From NCBI GenBank assembly GCA_024280835.1, contig JAJRPJ010000005.1, positions 58,241 to 122,240 of the forward strand: a DNA stretch of 64,000 bases. Direction: 5' to 3'. The DNA is from Candidatus Zixiibacteriota bacterium (GTDB taxonomy: Bacteria > Zixibacteria > MSB-5A5 > GN15 > JACZUZ01). The position numbers were made by a program, and so were the translations under genes. Each line of letters begins with the position of its first letter. Position 1 is the first letter of the stretch. Shown here in pieces: positions 1-8,567 of this stretch. The notes beneath the pieces were generated by a model. It searched no databases and had not been told where the DNA came from. It saw only the letters and a program-made list of their open reading frames with translations.

Positions 1-1
1 T

Positions 2-1894
2 ACTGGCGTTGTAGGCACACCTTTTGACAGAGCGTCAACTTTTGCACATGAACTGGGGCACAACCTTGGCTTGAACCATGCTGGGGACCAAGACGAAAGC
101 ATGATCACGCAATACAAACCGAACTACGTCAGCGTCATGGCCTATCGCTACCAGCTATCAGGTGTCAGAGTCAAGACCGCCTGTCTCGGTGTGACTGATG
201 GTTGCGTAGAGCTCAAGAATCTTGACTATTCTCACGGACTACAGATTACACTAGACGAAACGGCGCTTGATGAATCTGTAGGAATGGGTTTTGGTCCTTA
301 CGATTGGAATTGCAATGGTGTAATCGACGCAGGGCTTGTAACCTTTGATGTATCTGACAGCAAATTCCCCTGCACAGATAGTGGCAGCTATCAAACGATT
401 ACCGATTATGATGACTGGGCAAATATTGTTGATGTTACTGTTCCGCCAGCAAACGGAGCTCTTCTCAATCGCGCTGTTTCAGATTGTATCACTCCCCAAG
501 AGTATAGCTCACTTAAAAACAGAGATGTTGGCTGTATTCAACCAGCAGTAGAAGTCGAGCCTTGTGTAGTTCTGGCAGGGGACGACGATGGAGACGGCGT
601 TCCAAACTTATGTGACGCATGCCCTGGCTTTGACGATTTATTAGACGCGGATGGTGATGGAGTTCCAGATGGTTGTGACATCTGTGCCGCCGGTGATGAC
701 AACATCGATCCCGACTTAGATTTCATCCCCTCGGCTTGCGATAACTGCCCAACCCAAAACAATCCCACTCAGATTGATCAAGACAGCGACGGAATAGGTG
801 ATAGATGTGACAACTGTGACTTCGACTCTAACCCAAATCAACTTGACTCTGACGGTGACAATGTCGGTGATGCTTGTGATGTTTGCCCTGGCTTCAGAGA
901 CGATTTGGACGCCGATGGTGACGGAGTACCCGACGGCTGTGACGTCTGCCCTGGATTTGATGACACTATTGACTCTGACGGCGACACTGTGCCAGACGGA
1001 TGCGATGTTTGCCCAGGCGGTGATGATACAATTGACACTGACGGAGATAGTGTCCCCGATGATTGTGATATTTGTCCAACAGGAATCGATAGTTTGGATG
1101 TCGACAATGACGGATTACCTGACGGCTGTGACAATTGCCCTCAATCAAACAACCCAGGGCAGGAAGACGGCGACGGTGACGGCGCCGGAGACCTTTGTGA
1201 CAATTGCCCGACAATTTCAAACCCCGGTCAAGAGGACGCCGACTTTGATGGAATTGGCGATGTCTGTGACACTGACGCGGACAATGATGGCGTCCCAGAT
1301 GTCTCAGATAACTGCGTAACAACCTTCAATCCGTCCCAAGCGGATTCTGATAATGATGGAATTGGAGATGTCTGTGACGCTTGTCCTCAAGACCCCGACA
1401 ATGACGCAGACGGTGATGGACTTTGCGGTGATGTCGACAATTGCCCGACAATAGTCAACCCAGCGCAAGCCGACGCTGACTTCGATTTCGTTGGTGACGC
1501 CTGCGATAATTGCCCAAGTGTTTTCAACTTCTTCCAAGCCGATGCTGATGCAGATGGAGTTGGTGATGCCTGCGATATTTGCCCAGGATTCGACGACAAT
1601 CTTGACACTGATGGCGATGGTGTCCCAGATGGCTGTGATAGCTGCCCAACTGAACCAGACCCTTGCTCTGGATGTTGTGACACAGCTGGTGACTATGACC
1701 ACAATGGCTCATTCAACATCGCCGATGTCACTGCTGGAATCGCCAGAATATTTGCCGGTGGCCCAGCTCCAGCCTGTCAGGATGAGGCTGACTCCGACGG
1801 CGACAATTCATTTAACATTGCTGATGTAACCTACGGAATCGCTAGAATATTCGGTGGTGGACCAGCGCCAGAGTGTGGAACGACTGGAAGCTAA
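2..1894 (+). CDS. Secreted metzincin-type metalloprotease with TSP type-3 repeats and dockerin-like tail (5' partial)
   Basis: The frame is open to the left edge, so the signal peptide and N-terminal part of the catalytic domain lie outside the window. Visible residues 16-26 read HELGHNLGLNH, the HExxHxxGxxH zinc site of metzincins, and SVMAYRY near residue 44 looks like the Met-turn. About residues 190-555 are thrombospondin type-3 repeats (DxDGDGxxDxCDxCP), calcium-binding and cysteine-rich. The last 70 residues hold two dockerin-type EF-loops (DYDHNGSFNIADV and DSDGDNSFNIADV), each followed by GGGPAP or a close variant. The protein should act outside the cell and be calcium-stabilised. Which metzincin family it belongs to (pappalysin-, reprolysin-like or other) cannot be set from the fragment. 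The dockerin-like tail is common in Zixibacteria-type secreted proteins, and its partner is unknown. Confidence 0.85.
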   Translation, partial: TGVVGTPFDRASTFAHELGHNLGLNHAGDQDESMITQYKPNYVSVMAYRYQLSGVRVKTACLGVTDGCVELKNLDYSHGLQITLDETALDESVGMGFGPYDWNCNGVIDAGLVTFDVSDSKFPCTDSGSYQTITDYDDWANIVDVTVPPANGALLNRAVSDCITPQEYSSLKNRDVGCIQPAVEVEPCVVLAGDDDGDGVPNLCDACPGFDDLLDADGDGVPDGCDICAAGDDNIDPDLDFIPSACDNCPTQNNPTQIDQDSDGIGDRCDNCDFDSNPNQLDSDGDNVGDACDVCPGFRDDLDADGDGVPDGCDVCPGFDDTIDSDGDTVPDGCDVCPGGDDTIDTDGDSVPDDCDICPTGIDSLDVDNDGLPDGCDNCPQSNNPGQEDGDGDGAGDLCDNCPTISNPGQEDADFDGIGDVCDTDADNDGVPDVSDNCVTTFNPSQADSDNDGIGDVCDACPQDPDNDADGDGLCGDVDNCPTIVNPAQADADFDFVGDACDNCPSVFNFFQADADADGVGDACDICPGFDDNLDTDGDGVPDGCDSCPTEPDPCSGCCDTAGDYDHNGSFNIADVTAGIARIFAGGPAPACQDEADSDGDNSFNIADVTYGIARIFGGGPAPECGTTGS

Positions 1895-1949
1895 TTTATT
1901 GTAACCTTATGCGAAATCGCATCTAGGAAATTGTGAAACACAGAAAAGA

Positions 1950-1990
1950 CTGAGCGCCTAGGCCACAACGGCTAGGCGCTCAGTTTTTCT
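1950..1990. terminator. Bidirectional intrinsic terminator between convergent genes
   Basis: CTGAGCGCCTAG and CTAGGCGCTCAG form a 12-bp perfect stem with a 9-10 nt loop. The + side is followed by TTTTTCTT and the minus side by TCTTTTCTG. It lies just after the protease stop and includes the last codons of the convergent Nudix gene, so it can serve both. Confidence 0.85.
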
Positions 1991-2424
1991 TGACACAATC
2001 TTAGAGCTTGGATATTGCTTAAAAAATGGAGCATACCGAGCGCAACCTCATAACTAACCCACTTGTACTCAGTGTGCTCCGCAGGGTCTATGACTGGTTC
2101 AGAATCGCTGTCAACCTCTGCAATAAATACATACTCAGTCAGTAGCTCAACTTCAGCGCCATAGTGATGTTTCATTGATTCTGGAACTGGGAAACTTCCC
2201 TCGTATTCTACTTGCCTAATTGTGACCCCGTCAAAACCCGTTTCCTCATATAATTCTCTGGTGGCCGTCTCCAGAATAGTTTCCTCATCCTCGACACCAC
2301 CAGTAACACCCTGCCAGAAACCACCAGACTCTGGCGTTCGATGCAGCAAAAGATATTCTCGTTTGGAATTAATTGTTCTGGAAATATAAATAGCAATTTG
2401 AATTGGTCTTCGCATCAGAAACAC
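1972..2424 (-). CDS. Nudix hydrolase, NudB-like
   Basis: Residues 42-64 match the Nudix box Gx5Ex7REUxEExGU exactly (GGVEDEE...REL.EETGF), the Mg-binding pyrophosphohydrolase site. The preceding FWQGVTGG resembles dihydroneopterin triphosphate diphosphatase (NudB, folate pathway), but Nudix substrate calls from sequence alone are weak. At 150 residues it is a normal single-domain length. The given start is GTG; an ATG three codons in (position 2415) is equally possible. It follows lpxH by 29 bp on the same strand and probably shares its transcript. Its end overlaps the shared terminator. Confidence 0.85.
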   Translation of the reverse strand: MFLMRRPIQIAIYISRTINSKREYLLLHRTPESGGFWQGVTGGVEDEETILETATRELYEETGFDGVTIRQVEYEGSFPVPESMKHHYGAEVELLTEYVFIAEVDSDSEPVIDPAEHTEYKWVSYEVALGMLHFLSNIQALRLCQEKLSA

Positions 2425-2453
2425 TCAACGCCGCTTTCTCAAACAAGTCAATC

Positions 2454-3221
2454 TCACAGCTCTTTAAGCGCCAACTCACCGCCAGACATCTCAACATAAT
2501 TGAACCTGCTGATGAACTCACCAGTATTGATATAAATACCCTCTTCCCAATTGTGAAATAAGGGAGTATGTAGGTGGCCAATCAAAACCGCGTCATAACC
2601 TTCAAGCAATTTACTGCGCGCGTATTTTTCATAGGCGGGATGAAAAGAATGAATCCCGAGGTCAGTGCGTTTGGAAGTATGTTTACGCGAACTACCAGCC
2701 ACCCAACGCGCCAGTGGTATCCCCCAATCCGCAGGCAACAAACGATATAGCGCAACATTAACAGGGTTACGCAACACGCGTTTGAGAATCCGATACTTCC
2801 AATCCTCTGGCGCCAAACCGTCACCATGAATTAGAAACATACGTTTCCCTTGTTCTTTCAATTCCAGTGAGTCACGATGAATAGTGATACCAGCTTCGGT
2901 CGTCAAGAAATCGCCGAGCCAAAAATCATGATTACCGCTAACATAATCAACTGGAATACCAGCTTCGACCAATTCGGCGAGCTTGAAAATAACTTTTAAC
3001 TGTTGTTTGGGAATTGCGTTCTTGTATTCAAACCAAAAATCATAAAGGTCACCGAGGATTACCAATCGTGAACCACGCTCTTTGACCAAGTTCAACAGCT
3101 CAAAAATCTTATTGGCCTTGAGGCGTTCAAGCGTCGGATCATTAGCGCCCAAATGCGCGTCAGAAAAGACAAACAGCGAGCCGCCGTTCGTTGTCTGCTC
3201 TTTAGAATTATCGGGAATCAT
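2454..3221 (-). CDS. lpxH: UDP-2,3-diacylglucosamine diphosphatase-like calcineurin phosphoesterase
   Basis: All calcineurin-type metal motifs are present: DxH at 21-23, GDxxD at 57-61, GNHD at 96-99, HGD at 132-134 and GHLH at 215-218. The GDLYDFWFEY and GNHDFW forms are typical of LpxH, which hydrolyses UDP-2,3-diacylglucosamine to lipid X in lipid A synthesis at the inner membrane. At 255 residues it is close to LpxH (about 240). Its ATG overlaps the TGA of the upstream symporter gene (ATGA), which implies translational coupling. A related UDP-diacylglucosamine phosphatase (LpxH2 type) is the main alternative. Confidence 0.85.
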   Translation of the reverse strand: MIPDNSKEQTTNGGSLFVFSDAHLGANDPTLERLKANKIFELLNLVKERGSRLVILGDLYDFWFEYKNAIPKQQLKVIFKLAELVEAGIPVDYVSGNHDFWLGDFLTTEAGITIHRDSLELKEQGKRMFLIHGDGLAPEDWKYRILKRVLRNPVNVALYRLLPADWGIPLARWVAGSSRKHTSKRTDLGIHSFHPAYEKYARSKLLEGYDAVLIGHLHTPLFHNWEEGIYINTGEFISRFNYVEMSGGELALKEL

Positions 3222-4693
3222 AACGACGAAAGCTTGCTCTGCGACTGGCTCTTATATGTCAGATTACTAACCAGCCAAACAGCCAGTGTCGCTAGAATAA
3301 ATGCTGGCACAATCTCAAATAATCCAACACCACCGATTTCATTTTTTAAGTAATCAATATTTCGCCAGATAATCGTCACTAGCGAACCAGTCAACATCCC
3401 TGCCAGAACTCCTTCGCGAGTTGTCTTCTTCCACCACAACGTAAACAACAAAGCAGGCCCAAATGCAGAACCCAACCCCGACCAAGCAAACCCAACAATG
3501 CTAAAAACGAAATCCTTGTCATTGGCCTGAGCATACCAAGCCAAACCAAAAGCCACAACACCAATAATCACCGTGGTAGTGCGTGAAAGTGACACCAACG
3601 AGCTCTCACTGGCCTTGGGATTGATTGAACCATGGTAGACATCCTCCGAAACTGCCGAAGTCGCCACCAACAGTTGACTATCAGCAGTCGACATCATCGC
3701 GGCGATAGCCCCTGATATCAAAATCCCAGCCAACCAGCCAGGCAATAAATCATTAGCCAACATTGGCATGAGTTTTTCTGCGTCTTCCAGTGGCGCTTGA
3801 TTCACCAAATACGCCGCGCCGAAAAGCCCGATAAACATAGCTCCCCAAAAAGCCACCACCGCCCAGCTAATTCCAATCAAAGCGCCTTTGCGTAATTCGT
3901 TCGGATCTTTGATAGCCATGAAACGAGTAATCAAATGCGGTTGAGCCATATACCCTAGCCCCCACGCCAACCCCGAAATAACTGAGAGAACTGCGGCGAT
4001 ACCAGATTTTCCACCTGTCAACGAACCAAAAGCAGGGTCGGCGCTAGCGACAAAAGAGCTGACTTGATCATAGCCACCAAGTTCCATCAACAAAGCAATC
4101 GGCAGAATCACCAACGTGCCAATCATCAAAATCGCTTGCACAAAATCCGTCCAAGCCACCGCCATGAACCCACCTGCAACTGTATAGAATAGAATTATTC
4201 CAGCGCCGAGAAGCATACCATCAAACTTGTCAATTCCAAAAGTCACGTTCAGAACTTTACCAGCGCCAATAAACTGCGCCGAGACATAGAAGGTAAAGAA
4301 GACAACAATAATCACTGTCGCCAAATATCGGATAGCGTGGGTAGTGTCATTAAATGTATTCGAGAAAAACTGCGGCAGTGTAATCGCCCCAACTTGCTCT
4401 GACTGCAAACGCAAAGGTTTGGCAATCACCATCCAAGAAACCAGAATACCAGTGCTACATCCAACAGCCACCCAAATATCCAGCAGACCGTTGGCATACA
4501 AGGCCGCAGGAAGTCCCAGCAACAACCAAGATGATTCACCCGAAGCCCGCTCAGAAAATGTTATCACCCAAATTCCAAGACGTCGCCCACCCAGCACATA
4601 GTCGCTGATAGTCTTGTTGTGTTTGAATGTCAGAAGTCCGACGACAAAAATCACTATCAAATAGATTACAAAACCAATAACAGTCGCGCTCAT
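3218..4693 (-). CDS. Sodium:solute symporter (SSS family), PutP-like
   Basis: A 491-residue, about 13-helix membrane protein. SERASGESSWLLLGLPAALYANG in the second helix region matches the PutP signature around its sodium and proline sites, and the SSS motif continues in GGFMAVAWTDFVQAILM. It should import a small solute, plausibly proline, with sodium through the inner membrane. The substrate is an inference from PutP resemblance. Its ATG overlaps the TGA of a 34-codon membrane ORF upstream, and its own TGA overlaps the lpxH start, so three coding regions are coupled head to tail. Confidence 0.85.
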   Translation of the reverse strand: MSATVIGFVIYLIVIFVVGLLTFKHNKTISDYVLGGRRLGIWVITFSERASGESSWLLLGLPAALYANGLLDIWVAVGCSTGILVSWMVIAKPLRLQSEQVGAITLPQFFSNTFNDTTHAIRYLATVIIVVFFTFYVSAQFIGAGKVLNVTFGIDKFDGMLLGAGIILFYTVAGGFMAVAWTDFVQAILMIGTLVILPIALLMELGGYDQVSSFVASADPAFGSLTGGKSGIAAVLSVISGLAWGLGYMAQPHLITRFMAIKDPNELRKGALIGISWAVVAFWGAMFIGLFGAAYLVNQAPLEDAEKLMPMLANDLLPGWLAGILISGAIAAMMSTADSQLLVATSAVSEDVYHGSINPKASESSLVSLSRTTTVIIGVVAFGLAWYAQANDKDFVFSIVGFAWSGLGSAFGPALLFTLWWKKTTREGVLAGMLTGSLVTIIWRNIDYLKNEIGGVGLFEIVPAFILATLAVWLVSNLTYKSQSQSKLSSL

Positions 4694-4794
4694 GGACGTT
4701 CCTTCTTAGGAGCAGTCAAAAAGAAAAACACAGCTCCCGCGCAAACCAAAACCACTGGCGGAACAAACAACCAAAAGTTTTCCCAAAATCCCAT
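4690..4794 (-). CDS. 34-residue single-helix symporter accessory protein
   Basis: An ATG-to-TGA frame encoding MGFWENFWLFVPPVVL..., one strongly hydrophobic helix and a basic end (PKKERP). The TGA overlaps the ATG of the SSS symporter (ATGA), the arrangement seen for known small accessory subunits of SSS and NSS transporters. Inverted topology is unlikely, since the basic tail should stay in the cytoplasm. It is probably a stabilising or regulatory subunit of the symporter. Support comes from coupling, composition and position; similarity to a named family is recalled, not computed. Confidence 0.7.
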   Translation of the reverse strand: MGFWENFWLFVPPVVLVCAGAVFFFLTAPKKERP

Positions 4795-4823
4795 CTTAGC
4801 TCTACCTATCCCTCTAACTATAC

Positions 4824-6059
4824 TTAGTGATTGCTAACATCGGCGACATTGTCGTTTGTCTCTTCGGTATCATCCACGTTCTCCACACTGTCAATAGCGC
4901 TGTCCACGGCGCTGTCATCCAGCGGCGGATTTATCCATTCGTTATCCAAGAACATTGGGTCCTCAGCGGTAACATCATAATCATCGCGAAGTTTGCGAAT
5001 TATCACATAAGTATAGGTCTGTGAAGTCGCCAAAATTGAGATGCCATAACCCCAGACATAAGCAAAGATAATCACCAGCGCAAACGCCATAATTACCGCC
5101 GCAAAACCATCGGAGCCGCCTTTACTCCAACGACCAATATCAAAACCGATTTCAACTCCAGCTACCTGTAAATTCGGCCAGAGGTTGGTAGTGAAATCAA
5201 TCAAAGAGCCACGCAAAGGCAAAAGCCGCGCGCCACCTGCAAATGTCTGAGCCACAGTCTCGCCACCAGTCAAAGATGACAACCAAAGAAAACTCTTAAG
5301 CGCCAAAGCGCTAAAAGCCGAAAGTATCCAAACACATACTTTAGCGGAACCAAACGAGAAGACAGTGTAACCCACCCAACGGAATGGCTGCCGCAGAAAA
5401 GTCGAAAATGTCTCAACAATCGAGGTAAATGATTCGCCGATCCTATCAGCGGCAGTCGCCGCGGGCAAAATCAAAAATGACAAAACAAAAACCAGCGCAA
5501 TCACTACAGTAAACAAAGCCACCAAGAATCCGGGGATAACAAAAAGCACACTATAAAGCGCATCTCCAATCCATGGAATGCGCGCCACTAATCCCAAGCC
5601 GCTATTGAACCCCAAGAGAAAAAGTAAGAACAATGCCATCGCCCCCAATGCCAAAGCAGTTTGTTTCCAGCGACTCAGCGAAAAGCGGATACCATCTTTT
5701 GCGCTACAGAGACGATTACCGCGCAACTCTTCAATAGTTATCAATGCAATCGCCAAGAAACCGTGCATCACGACAAACAATCCCAACAAAACCCCAGAGC
5801 CAAAAAGCGCCTTGGCCGGCAGAGTCACAAAACGCAGTCCAGAAAATGGAAACAGCGAATGCGCCTGAAAGAAATGACTAATTGATAGGCCATCGACTGC
5901 CACGGCCAAATACACCAAACAATCATATGCTGCCAAAGCCGCTAATAGCGACAATCCACCAATAAATATTTTCTTCAACTCAAGCGCCCCAGCGGGGGCG
6001 GAAACAATTGAGCGAAAACTAAAAGCAAAATCTGGCTTGAGTGGGTTTATCTCTGACAT
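4824..6059 (-). CDS. Multi-pass membrane protein of unknown function with acidic tail
   Basis: 411 residues with about eight hydrophobic stretches (for example residues 31-55, 85-110, 133-152, 163-198 and 320-345). It ends in a cytosolic-looking tail of about 60 residues very rich in Asp, Glu, Ser and Val (DDSAVDSAIDSVENVDDTEETND). No catalytic motif was recognised. It is upstream of the symporter gene on the same strand, 29 bp before the small accessory ORF, so it may start that transcript. The layout resembles uncharacterised integral membrane proteins of FCB bacteria. No function is proposed. Confidence 0.75.
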   Translation of the reverse strand: MSEINPLKPDFAFSFRSIVSAPAGALELKKIFIGGLSLLAALAAYDCLVYLAVAVDGLSISHFFQAHSLFPFSGLRFVTLPAKALFGSGVLLGLFVVMHGFLAIALITIEELRGNRLCSAKDGIRFSLSRWKQTALALGAMALFLLFLLGFNSGLGLVARIPWIGDALYSVLFVIPGFLVALFTVVIALVFVLSFLILPAATAADRIGESFTSIVETFSTFLRQPFRWVGYTVFSFGSAKVCVWILSAFSALALKSFLWLSSLTGGETVAQTFAGGARLLPLRGSLIDFTTNLWPNLQVAGVEIGFDIGRWSKGGSDGFAAVIMAFALVIIFAYVWGYGISILATSQTYTYVIIRKLRDDYDVTAEDPMFLDNEWINPPLDDSAVDSAIDSVENVDDTEETNDNVADVSNH

Positions 6060-6137
6060 ACTCTAACTTCGGTCTATTATAGCGTTCTTGTCAACCAATT
6101 TTCATTTCTTCAAAGGCAGAATCATTTGCCAACAGGA

Positions 6138-7310
6138 TCATTCTCCAAAACGCTCAACAAGCGTACCTATCGCCTCGCGAACAGCTTTGACATCCCGCCG
6201 CTTCAATTCTGGATAGAGTGGCAAACTGACAACCCTCTGAAAAGCATTCTCTGTTTGATACACTTCTCGCGGTTTTTTGGATGAAATATTCAAAAGTCCC
6301 TGATAAGCGCTAAAATGATACAGTGGGATATAATGCACCCCACAGCCTATGCCGAGCTTCGTCAATTCCTTGATAAACCTGTCGCGTCCAATTCTCCAAC
6401 GATTCAAATTGAGCTTGATAATAAACAAATGCCAAGCTTGAGAGCTATCGCCTTTCACTGAATCTATAACAGGCGGCGATTCAATATAATCCGCAAAACC
6501 ACTCAATTCTTTCAAGTAGCGTTTGGCGCTTCGCGCCCGCGAATCTAACAGTGAGTCAAAACGCTTGATCCTAGAAATCCCCAAAGCCGCATTCAAATCA
6601 GAAAGATTCGCCTTATGGCCAATCTCACTGATATCATAACGCCAATCAGATGCGGCGCTACGTTTCAAAGCGCTGCGAGTAATTCCATGCAAAGACAAAA
6701 GTCGTAAACGTTTGGCCAGACGTTGATTCTGTGTCAAAACCATACCGCCTTCAGCGGTCGTAATATTCTTAGTCGAATAAAAACTAAAGACAGTCACATC
6801 ACCAATCGCGCCAATATGCTTTCCTCTATAAACAGACCCAAAAGAATGTGCCGCATCACAAATCAATTTCAAACCATGCTGACGGCAAAGCGCCAAAAGC
6901 GCCCGATAGTCACACGGAAGTCCAGCAATATCAACTGCAATAATCGCTTTGGTTTTGCGCGTGATTTTCTTAGTAACACTTTGAGCGTCAAGATTGAGCG
7001 CCTGCGGATCAATATCAGCAATAATTGGCGTTGCGCCACTTTGAATAATCGCCGAACAAGTAGCAGTGAATGTGAATGACGTAGTGATGACCTCATCGCC
7101 TGCACCAATCTCCAGCGCCGCCAGCGCCAACTGCAATCCAGCGGTTGCTGATGAAACAGCTACTGCATACTTGGCCGAACAACTCTCTTTTACTAACTCC
7201 TCTAGCTCAAAGGCTTTCTTACCAGTGGTCAGCCAACCACTAGCCAAGACATCCTTGACTGCGCCAAAATCCTCAGCGCTGGCTTGCAATCGGAAGAAAG
7301 GAACTTTCAT
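6138..7310 (-). CDS. DegT/DnrJ/EryC1/StrS-family PLP aminotransferase
   Basis: 390 residues from the ATG at 7310 (MKVPFFRLQ). A longer frame to 7388 would run into the upstream epimerase gene and lacks the family's start. The PLP-binding Lys is K181 in FSFYSTKN, with D152 in CDAAHSFGS and the ADIDP..LN motif upstream. These enzymes aminate nucleotide-linked keto-sugars. It is the last gene of the polysaccharide locus, 14 bp after the 2-epimerase, and differs clearly from the second aminotransferase at 8568-9728. It may act on a 4-keto sugar, making another amino sugar for the same glycan; the exact substrate is not deducible. Confidence 0.85.
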   Translation of the reverse strand: MKVPFFRLQASAEDFGAVKDVLASGWLTTGKKAFELEELVKESCSAKYAVAVSSATAGLQLALAALEIGAGDEVITTSFTFTATCSAIIQSGATPIIADIDPQALNLDAQSVTKKITRKTKAIIAVDIAGLPCDYRALLALCRQHGLKLICDAAHSFGSVYRGKHIGAIGDVTVFSFYSTKNITTAEGGMVLTQNQRLAKRLRLLSLHGITRSALKRSAASDWRYDISEIGHKANLSDLNAALGISRIKRFDSLLDSRARSAKRYLKELSGFADYIESPPVIDSVKGDSSQAWHLFIIKLNLNRWRIGRDRFIKELTKLGIGCGVHYIPLYHFSAYQGLLNISSKKPREVYQTENAFQRVVSLPLYPELKRRDVKAVREAIGTLVERFGE

Positions 7311-7324
7311 CTTATTCAGCTTAC

Positions 7325-8464
7325 TTAACGTAATTGTAGTATACGCTCGGCGATTATCTCTGATGGTTTTGCGCCACCAACTTTCCAAGGCATCTGCTTA
7401 GCTTTGCTTTGGCCCAGACTACGAAGAACATCTTTGCAGCGAGCAACCGAATGCCCCACTAAGTGATTGCCATAGCGCAATGTCTCAGTCCATTCGGAAA
7501 CATCTCGCATAGTCAAACATGGCGTCCGCAAGAAAACCGCTTCTTTTTGCAAACCACCCGAATCAGTCAAAACAACTTTGGCATTCGCCGCCAATGTCAG
7601 ATTTTCGATATATGACAGAGGCGCAACAACCCGAACGTGTGTCAGTTTCTTCAGCGCTCCCAGCAAACGATTTTTCTTCAATGACGCCAAAGTTCGTGGG
7701 TGAACCGGAAAAACAACTGGCATCTTGAGAGCCGACAATATCTTGAGCGCTTTCTCCAATGTCTCGCGTTTATCAACCAAAGCGGGACGATGCGCAGTAA
7801 ATAGCGCATAGCTTTTTTCCTGCAAATCGTATTCCGCGAGAACTTTCTGCGCTGGCACTCCGCTCGCGTTCAAGATTGGGCGAAGCCCCACAAGAGTTTC
7901 AAACATCAAATCCCCAGAACGAATGATTTCGCCAGATGGATGTTCGCGTCGTAGATTTTTTACCGACTCAACGGTCGGACAAAAAAGTAGTGAACTCAAA
8001 TGGTCACTAACTCGGCGATTGACTTCCTCGGGCATCGTCATATCAAACGACCGCAAACCAGATTCAATATGCGCAATCTCGATTCCCATTTTTGAAGCGA
8101 CAATCGCGCCCGCCAATGTCGTATTAGTATCACCGTAAATTAGTAAAACATCTGGTCTGTTCTTCACAAACTCTTTTTCAAGGCCGCTAATCATTTTGGC
8201 AGTCATCTCACCGTGAAGACCTGAGCCAACTCGCAAATTCAAATCTGGCTTAGGAATTCGCAGTTGCCGAAAAAACACCGCCGAGAGATCGGCCGCATAA
8301 TGCTGACCAGAGTGAATAATCGAATGATTGATTTTCCCTTGATAACGAGACGTAGCGAACCGCTGCGCCAAAGGCGCCAATTTCACAAACTGCGGACGAG
8401 CCCCAACCAGCGAAACTACACTCAGAGCTTTACGCTTAATTCTATTTTTCTTGATATTAGCCAT
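7325..8464 (-). CDS. wecB: Non-hydrolysing UDP-HexNAc 2-epimerase (WecB/WbpI family)
   Basis: 379 residues from ATG 8464, which has AAGG seven bases upstream; a GTG at 8485 lacks a ribosome site. Family motifs are GARPQFVK at the start, HSGQHY, YGDTNTTLAG, HIESGLRSFD..MPEE.NR and TDSGGLQKEA. WecB converts UDP-GlcNAc to UDP-ManNAc; the closely related WbpI epimerises UDP-GlcNAc(3NAc)A. Neighbouring WbpB-, WbpD- and WbpE-like genes favour the WbpI role here (inference). It starts just past the terminator of the aminotransferase operon, so it may have its own promoter or depend on readthrough. Confidence 0.85.
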   Translation of the reverse strand: MANIKKNRIKRKALSVVSLVGARPQFVKLAPLAQRFATSRYQGKINHSIIHSGQHYAADLSAVFFRQLRIPKPDLNLRVGSGLHGEMTAKMISGLEKEFVKNRPDVLLIYGDTNTTLAGAIVASKMGIEIAHIESGLRSFDMTMPEEVNRRVSDHLSSLLFCPTVESVKNLRREHPSGEIIRSGDLMFETLVGLRPILNASGVPAQKVLAEYDLQEKSYALFTAHRPALVDKRETLEKALKILSALKMPVVFPVHPRTLASLKKNRLLGALKKLTHVRVVAPLSYIENLTLAANAKVVLTDSGGLQKEAVFLRTPCLTMRDVSEWTETLRYGNHLVGHSVARCKDVLRSLGQSKAKQMPWKVGGAKPSEIIAERILQLR

Positions 8465-8495
8465 CTTCTTACCTTGGTCATCCACATACTAGGAC

Positions 8496-8530
8496 AAAAA
8501 AAACCGCTCGGTGTCATAAACACCGAGCGG
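8496..8530 (-). terminator. Intrinsic terminator after the WbpE-like gene
   Basis: CCGCTCGGTG and CACCGAGCGG make a perfect 10-bp stem with a 7-nt loop. On the minus strand it is followed by eight T. It separates the wbpB-D-E block from the epimerase and second aminotransferase. Confidence 0.9.
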
Positions 8531-8567
8531 ATAATATACAGTTTTGATTGCCTCGCAGCAAAAACGG

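Noticed and set aside
798..1319. Long open frames on both strands within the TSP3-repeat region (also 838-1134, 966-1322, 1304-1702)
   Set aside because: They are by-products of the periodic Asp/Gly/Cys codons; their proteins are low-complexity and the + frame with the repeats is clearly coding.
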